DNA of 47,136 bases from assembly GCF_900129345.1 (NCBI RefSeq), contig NZ_FQVK01000028.1, positions 1-47,136 of the forward strand. Direction: 5' to 3'. Shown here piece by piece: positions 43,957-47,136 of the stretch. The notes beneath the pieces were generated by a model. That model was not told where the DNA came from. It saw nothing but the letters and a program-made list of their open reading frames with translations, and searched no databases. Position numbers and translations under genes: made by a program. Origin of the DNA: Ruegeria intermedia. GTDB lineage: Bacteria; Pseudomonadota; Alphaproteobacteria; Rhodobacterales; Rhodobacteraceae. Each line of letters starts with the position of its first letter. Position 1 is the stretch's first letter.

Positions 43957-44277
43957 ATGCCCAGGATTTCAAAAGATGCGAATGTTCAGACCGTTATCAC
44001 CACGTTCGAGATGACGCCGGGCACATGCCAGGACCTGCTCGAAGCGCTGACGGATGCCTATGCGAACTTCATTTCCAAGCAGCCCGGATTCATCGCCGCG
44101 GGCCTGCATGTCAACGACGCCCAGACGCGGATCGCGAACTATTCCCAGTGGCGGCGGCGCGAGGACTTTCTGGCCATGCTGCGGACACCCGAGATGCGAG
44201 AGCGCAACCGTCGTATCAACGAGCTGTGCAAAAGTTTCGAGCCGGTGATGTACGACGTTGCCGAAACTTTCGATTGA
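43957..44277 (+). CDS. Antibiotic biosynthesis monooxygenase (ABM)-fold protein
   Basis: The 106-residue dimeric alpha+beta barrel protein has VQTVITTFEMTPGTCQDLLE and the central QPGFIAAGLHVN strand-turn-strand typical of the ABM family. Strong ribosome site AGGAGG at 43945-43950. The family is broad (haem-degrading IsdG types, quinol monooxygenases), and no haem ligand is obvious here. It precedes the UspA gene by 72 bp on the same strand. Confidence 0.78.
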   Translation: MPRISKDANVQTVITTFEMTPGTCQDLLEALTDAYANFISKQPGFIAAGLHVNDAQTRIANYSQWRRREDFLAMLRTPEMRERNRRINELCKSFEPVMYDVAETFD

Positions 44278-44279
44278 CC

Positions 44280-44293
44280 GTGACCTGGATCAA
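44280..44293 (+). promoter_or_regulatory. FNR-like box upstream of uspA
   Basis: GTGAC-CTGG-ATCAA has a perfect right half-site and a three-of-five left half of TTGAT-N4-ATCAA. It lies 57 bases before the UspA start, and a class II start would fall near 44328. Usp genes are often anaerobically regulated. Confidence 0.4.
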
Positions 44294-44349
44294 GGTCCGT
44301 TTCCACAGGGCGTTTCATTCTGCCGGCGAAACTCAAGGAGGCGCGAGCC

Positions 44350-44757
44350 ATGTATCACAATATTCTTGTCCCGATTTCCTTCGATGCCGAGCGTGACACC
44401 TCGGCCCCGCTGAAACTGGCGAAGATCCTGGCGACACCGGATGCCAAGGTGACGCTGTTGCATGTGGTCGAGCACATCCCCGACTATGCGATTTCCTACA
44501 TGCCCGCCGAATACCTGACCGAGGCGCGCAAGGCGATCCAGGACGAGTTGAACAGTCTGGCCGCAAAGCTGCCAAACGCCAAGGGCGTCGTGGTCGAGGG
44601 GCATTCAGGTCGGACGATCCTTGATTGGGCCGAGTCCAACAAGCCTGACCTGATCATTCTGGCCTCGCACCGGCCCGGCATGCAGGATCTGCTGCTGGGG
44701 TCCACGGCGACCCATGTGGTGCGCCACGCCAAATGTGCGGTGCATGTGGTGCGTTGA
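44350..44757 (+). CDS. uspA: Universal stress protein, UspA family
   Basis: The 135-residue protein has MYHNILVPISFDAERD at the start and the C-terminal nucleotide segment SHRPGMQDLLLGSTATHVV, which keeps the G(S/T) end but lacks the first glycine of the usual G-2x-G-9x-G motif, so ATP binding is uncertain. AAGGAGG precedes the ATG. It may be induced at low oxygen through the upstream FNR-like box. Confidence 0.9.
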   Translation: MYHNILVPISFDAERDTSAPLKLAKILATPDAKVTLLHVVEHIPDYAISYMPAEYLTEARKAIQDELNSLAAKLPNAKGVVVEGHSGRTILDWAESNKPDLIILASHRPGMQDLLLGSTATHVVRHAKCAVHVVR

Positions 44758-44820
44758 CGCCCTGGGCCGGTTCGGCGTCGGCGCCACGGCATTGCCATAG
44801 TGTTGGTTCAGAATCGGCGC

Positions 44821-45276
44821 ATGATCGATGAAACCAAGGCCGCCCGAGGCTCGGCTGTCGACAGACGCGCCCTGCGACGGCAGCGCAGGGCGGACGCAAC
44901 GCGGCGGCGGGCGCTTTCGCCGTGGCGCATCCTGTTCATGGTGCTGACCCTTCCGGTGACCGTTGCGGGCATCGCCTTGGGCGTCTATCTGCGCACGTCC
45001 GAGTATGATCGCACCGGTGCGATGATGCACCTTTGGGCGCTGGCGGGTTGCGACGCCGCACGTTCAGTCGGACTTGGCCCGATGCGCAAGGGACAATTGG
45101 GGTATCACGAACGCAACGACCCCGACGGCAACGGGATCGCCTGCGAGATCGGCGCGGCAGACCGCGCCAACGCGCCGGTGCCGATTCAATCAGTCGCGCC
45201 GAGGCCCGACAGGTCCAACAGCCAAACTCAACGCAAGATTGGCACTGCCAAATTCGTTCGCCCCCAAGCGGATTGA
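44821..45276 (+). CDS. Membrane-anchored excalibur-domain protein
   Basis: The 151-residue protein has a basic N terminus, one transmembrane helix (WRILFMVLTLPVTVAGIALGVYL, about 40-62), and a C-terminal excalibur calcium-binding motif in ERNDPDGNGIACEIG, with the paired cysteine at AGCDAARSVG. This would face the periplasm. The role is unknown; excalibur domains often accompany secreted nucleases or wall proteins. ATG 44821 is the second possible start. Confidence 0.7.
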   Translation: MIDETKAARGSAVDRRALRRQRRADATRRRALSPWRILFMVLTLPVTVAGIALGVYLRTSEYDRTGAMMHLWALAGCDAARSVGLGPMRKGQLGYHERNDPDGNGIACEIGAADRANAPVPIQSVAPRPDRSNSQTQRKIGTAKFVRPQAD

Positions 45277-45390
45277 CCGGCGGTTGTCTCGTGCGAATGC
45301 AGCAATCGTTCCGCCTGTGTCTGTGCGGGAAATGGCCCCTGTATGCTAAGCTGCAGGCGGCAATTTCGCCCACAGACAGGGGGAAACACC

Positions 45391-45681
45391 ATGTTTGCAA
45401 GAATAACCCAATTCAAGATGAAGCCTGGAACGCGTGAGGCGGCCACGGCGAAAATGAATGAATTGAAGGCCGAAATAATGGGCATGCCCGTAATGCATTG
45501 CTTTATCAACGTGATGAACGAAGACGGCAGCGGATATGTGATTTCGGTGGTCGAGAGCGAGGAAACCTCGAACGCGAATGCGCCGAAGGTGGCCGAGCTG
45601 TGGGGCCATTTCGCCGAATTCATGGAAGGACCGCCCGCGCCGGCCGGCTTTGATGTGGTGGCGCACTGGGACAAGGGCTGA
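45391..45681 (+). CDS. Small ABM/dimeric alpha-beta barrel protein
   Basis: The 96-residue protein (MFARITQFKMKPGTREAATA, then GYVISVVESEE) has the fold of a dimeric alpha+beta barrel like ABM proteins, with no catalytic residues I can assign. GGGGGAAAC precedes the ATG. It is the second ABM-like gene in this 2 kb stretch but is not closely similar to the first. Confidence 0.65.
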   Translation: MFARITQFKMKPGTREAATAKMNELKAEIMGMPVMHCFINVMNEDGSGYVISVVESEETSNANAPKVAELWGHFAEFMEGPPAPAGFDVVAHWDKG

Positions 45682-45744
45682 TCCCCTTGGCATGGCCGCT
45701 GCCACCCGCTTGCCAGTGTCGCGCGGTTCAGTGACACTGCCCCC

Positions 45745-46098
45745 ATGACCCGGGATGAATTCAACACCTTTTGCGCCTCTCTCAAGGCCACGAGCCACGT
45801 CGTGCAGTGGGGCAATGCGGATGTGTGGAAGGTGGGTGGCAAGGTGTTCGCGATCTGCGGATGGAACGACGGCAAGGATGCCTTTACCTTCAAGGCCACC
45901 GACCTGGCCTATGAGGTGCTGCAGGATCAGCCCGGCGTCCGGCCCGCGCCCTATCTGGCCTCGCGCGGCATGAAATGGCTGCAGGTTTATGACGAACGCG
46001 GGATGAGCGATGCGTCCCTGCGCGACCACATCGTGACGTCCTACGAGATGGTCGTGGTCAAGCTGACGAAAAAGATGCGGGCCGAGCTGGGGCTTTAG
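45745..46098 (+). CDS. MmcQ/YjbR family DNA-binding protein
   Basis: The 117-residue protein has MTRDEFNTFCASLKATSHVV, the WGNADVWKVGGKVFAICG core and LRDHIVTSYEMVVVKL, all typical of the CyaY-like YjbR fold. DNA binding has been proposed for this family. It overlaps the end of the ORF6N gene by four bases (46095-46098), on the opposite strand. Confidence 0.85.
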   Translation: MTRDEFNTFCASLKATSHVVQWGNADVWKVGGKVFAICGWNDGKDAFTFKATDLAYEVLQDQPGVRPAPYLASRGMKWLQVYDERGMSDASLRDHIVTSYEMVVVKLTKKMRAELGL

Positions 46099-46802
46099 CC
46101 CTGCATTGCCTGCAGCAGTTCGATCAGCCGCTTGCGGTCATCGTCATCGGCGTAATCGCCGGCGGCCAGACGTTCGGCGATGCGCAGGCGCAGTCGCTCG
46201 TGCTGGGTGCGCACCTCTTCGCCTGCGGTTTCGGCCAGGGTCTTCATGATCACCGCCACCGCCTGCTGGCGCTTGGTGGTGGGGTTGGCGATGTAATCGA
46301 CCAAGCTCTGTTGCCCGGAATCGAGGATGTTTTCGGCCAGCGCCCGCAATTGCTCGCCATTCGGCAGCAGCGGGGCAGGGGTGCTTTCTGGCGGCAGGAT
46401 CTCGGGCTCGCTGCTTGGGGTTTCAGCGAGGGCGTTGGCGCCGTCGACGAAGGCCTCGGTGATCATCCGGGTGATCTTGATCGCGCGCGGGTCCTTGAAC
46501 AGGGTCGAGGCGATGGCCACGCCGTAATCGGTATAGACCCACGGATTGACCCGCCGCCCGCCGCGGCCCTTGGGCTTTGAAATCACATTCCGTGATATCA
46601 AATCGGCCACCTCGGCGTCGGTCAGCTGAAAGCGGTAGCCCTCGAACAGGTCCTTGTTGCGCGAGACGGCCTGATTGAAGGCGCTGACGGATTTTCCGTA
46701 GAACCGGGCCAGATCCTCGGCCAGCACCACGCGGGTGCCGCGCACCCGGTGAATGGCGCTTTGGACCTCATGTGAGGAGGGCAGGTTCTTGGCGTTTGTC
46801 AT
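46095..46802 (-). CDS. ORF6N-domain phage-type regulator
   Basis: The 235-residue protein has the ORF6N domain in the N-terminal half: VLAEDLARFYGKSVSAFNQAVSRN, YRFQLTDAEVADLISRN and VNPWVYTDYGVAIASTLF. ORF6N is a DNA-binding domain of phage antirepressors and plasmid regulators. The C-terminal part (about 140-235) is helical and polar, perhaps for oligomerisation. A strong 27-bp palindrome lies just upstream of the start, and a similar site sits inside the gene, so it probably autoregulates. It looks acquired, next to mobile DNA. Confidence 0.85.
   Translation of the reverse strand: MTNAKNLPSSHEVQSAIHRVRGTRVVLAEDLARFYGKSVSAFNQAVSRNKDLFEGYRFQLTDAEVADLISRNVISKPKGRGGRRVNPWVYTDYGVAIASTLFKDPRAIKITRMITEAFVDGANALAETPSSEPEILPPESTPAPLLPNGEQLRALAENILDSGQQSLVDYIANPTTKRQQAVAVIMKTLAETAGEEVRTQHERLRLRIAERLAAGDYADDDDRKRLIELLQAMQG
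46576..46602. promoter_or_regulatory. Internal copy of the ORF6N operator
   Basis: TTTGAAATCACA-TTCC-GTGAT-AT-CAAA matches the minus-strand reading of the upstream operator at 21 of 27 positions, with the half-sites ATCAC and GTGAT kept. It lies inside the ORF6N domain coding region (LISRNVISKPKG). It may be an auxiliary operator for looping, or a coincidence. Confidence 0.45.
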
Positions 46803-46810
46803 GGCACCCG

Positions 46811-46837
46811 TTTGGAATCACAATTTGTGATTTCAAA
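46811..46837. promoter_or_regulatory. Palindromic operator upstream of the ORF6N gene
   Basis: A 27-base dyad with 13-base arms (12 of 13 paired) around one base, with core AATCACAA-T-TTGTGATT, starting nine bases upstream of the ATG. Its position overlaps the expected transcription or translation start region. It is the best operator candidate in the window. Confidence 0.65.
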
Positions 46838-46874
46838 CGTGGCGGAGGGGGAGGTGGCGTGCAAGGGTGGAGGT

Positions 46875-46945
46875 GTGTAGGATGGATGATTTCACCCATC
46901 ATGGTGCGTCATCGGAATAGACGGGTGCGTGCACCCATCCTACAC
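46875..46945. repeat. REP/MITE-like inverted repeat
   Basis: GTGTAGGATGG and CCATCCTACAC are perfect 11-base arms at the ends of a 71-base element, with an internal ATGATTTCACCCATCAT hairpin. Repeats of the TGTAGGATGGGTG type are common in Rhodobacteraceae intergenic regions. It can fold into a long stem. Confidence 0.6.
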
Positions 46946-46957
46946 TTGCTTGGTCAA

Positions 46958-46988
46958 TTGTCGCTAAGGAGCTTGTCGTTAGGGAAGC
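46958..46988 (+). repeat. Short imperfect tandem repeat
   Basis: TTGTCGCTAAGGAGC is followed directly by TTGTCGTTAGGGAAGC. About 13 of 15 positions agree. No function is evident; it lies just before the A/T-rich IS start. Confidence 0.5.
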
Positions 46989-47106
46989 GCTTTTCCCATG
47001 TTTCGACTAAAAACAAAGCGGTTGTTGTAGCTGTACTGACGTGTAAAACACACGACTTGATCTGACATTTCTGCTCTTTTGGAGCGCAAGCAAGGAGTGT
47101 CGATCA

Positions 47107-47136
47107 ATGACAAGCATTCAGGAAAAGATCATCAAA
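47107..47136 (+). CDS. IS481-family transposase, N-terminal start (partial)
   Basis: AAGGAG at 47092-47097 precedes ATG 47107, and the ten visible residues MTSIQEKIIK match my memory of the conserved start of an IS481-type transposase group. The gene runs off the window. The sequence from about 46946 is A/T-richer than the chromosome. The left end may be near TGTACTGACG at 47032, but no terminal repeat can be tested without the other end. Confidence 0.55.
   Translation, partial: MTSIQEKIIK

Larger units (their letters stand above)
46803..47106. other. Gene-free gap between ORF6N and the IS481 start
   Basis: This 304-base stretch has the ORF6N operator, the REP-like inverted repeat, the tandem repeat and the probable IS left end. 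The one open frame across it shows no sign of coding. Confidence 0.7.

Overview
The window looks like chromosomal DNA of an alphaproteobacterium of the order Rhodobacterales (Rhodobacteraceae, roseobacter-like). The basis is the high GC content, an RpoH2-type sigma factor, a class I lysyl-tRNA synthetase, a membrane-anchored MoeB/ThiF enzyme next to dut, and protein sequences that read like roseobacter orthologues. No database search was possible, so the taxon is inferred. About 46 complete protein genes are packed with little spacing. I saw no rRNA, tRNA or CRISPR array. Both ends carry insertion-sequence fragments: the tail of an IS5-family transposase (1-189) and the first codons of a probable IS481-type transposase (47107 onward).

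Layout. 186-3798 (minus): yifB/comM, a GST with an extra C-terminal YHS-like cysteine domain, and cobU overlapping a histidine phosphatase (probably cobC). 3817-8407 (plus): a candidate RpoE-type promoter, rpoH2, an overlapping ChaN-like gene, coaBC, dut and moeB. 8490-10505: an M3 oligopeptidase. 10593-17156 (minus): the elongasome operon mreB-mreC-mreD-mrdA-rodA followed by a GhrA-like reductase. 17313-20003: rlmJ, then leuA (minus) preceded by a short Leu-rich leader ORF and alternative hairpins that look like a transcription attenuator. 20126-24616: a short-chain dehydrogenase, a protein of 18 exact 23-residue MORN repeats, nadE and a small unknown gene. 24752-28331: a Tat-exported MBL-fold protein, gltX, a GGCT-fold protein and an Rrf2 Fe-S regulator behind an FNR-like box. 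28335-32247: the ybbP-ybbA / tesA divergent set. 32404-35649: trxC, cspA, a sulfotransferase-like gene and ettA. 35788-40220: nadD, dacB, a TerB-like gene and lysK. 40270-43804: a DUF4864-like exported protein, a large leaderless right-handed beta-helix protein (possibly a gene-transfer-agent head-spike homologue) and an outer-membrane-like protein. 43957-46098: small stress-type genes (two ABM-fold proteins, UspA, an excalibur protein, a YjbR/MmcQ protein). 46095-46802: an ORF6N-domain phage-type regulator with a strong palindrome upstream of its start and a close copy inside its coding sequence.

Functionally this is mostly a housekeeping region: cell-wall elongation, NAD and CoA synthesis, tRNA charging, translation factors and stress regulation. 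The most interesting signals are regulatory: the leuA leader, the paired ORF6N operators, the RpoE-like promoter of rpoH2 and the FNR-like box before the Rrf2 gene. At protein level they are the perfectly phased MORN array built from a duplicated nine-repeat block, the GST-YHS fusion and the beta-helix protein. I do not see a clear new multi-gene defence or metabolic system here.
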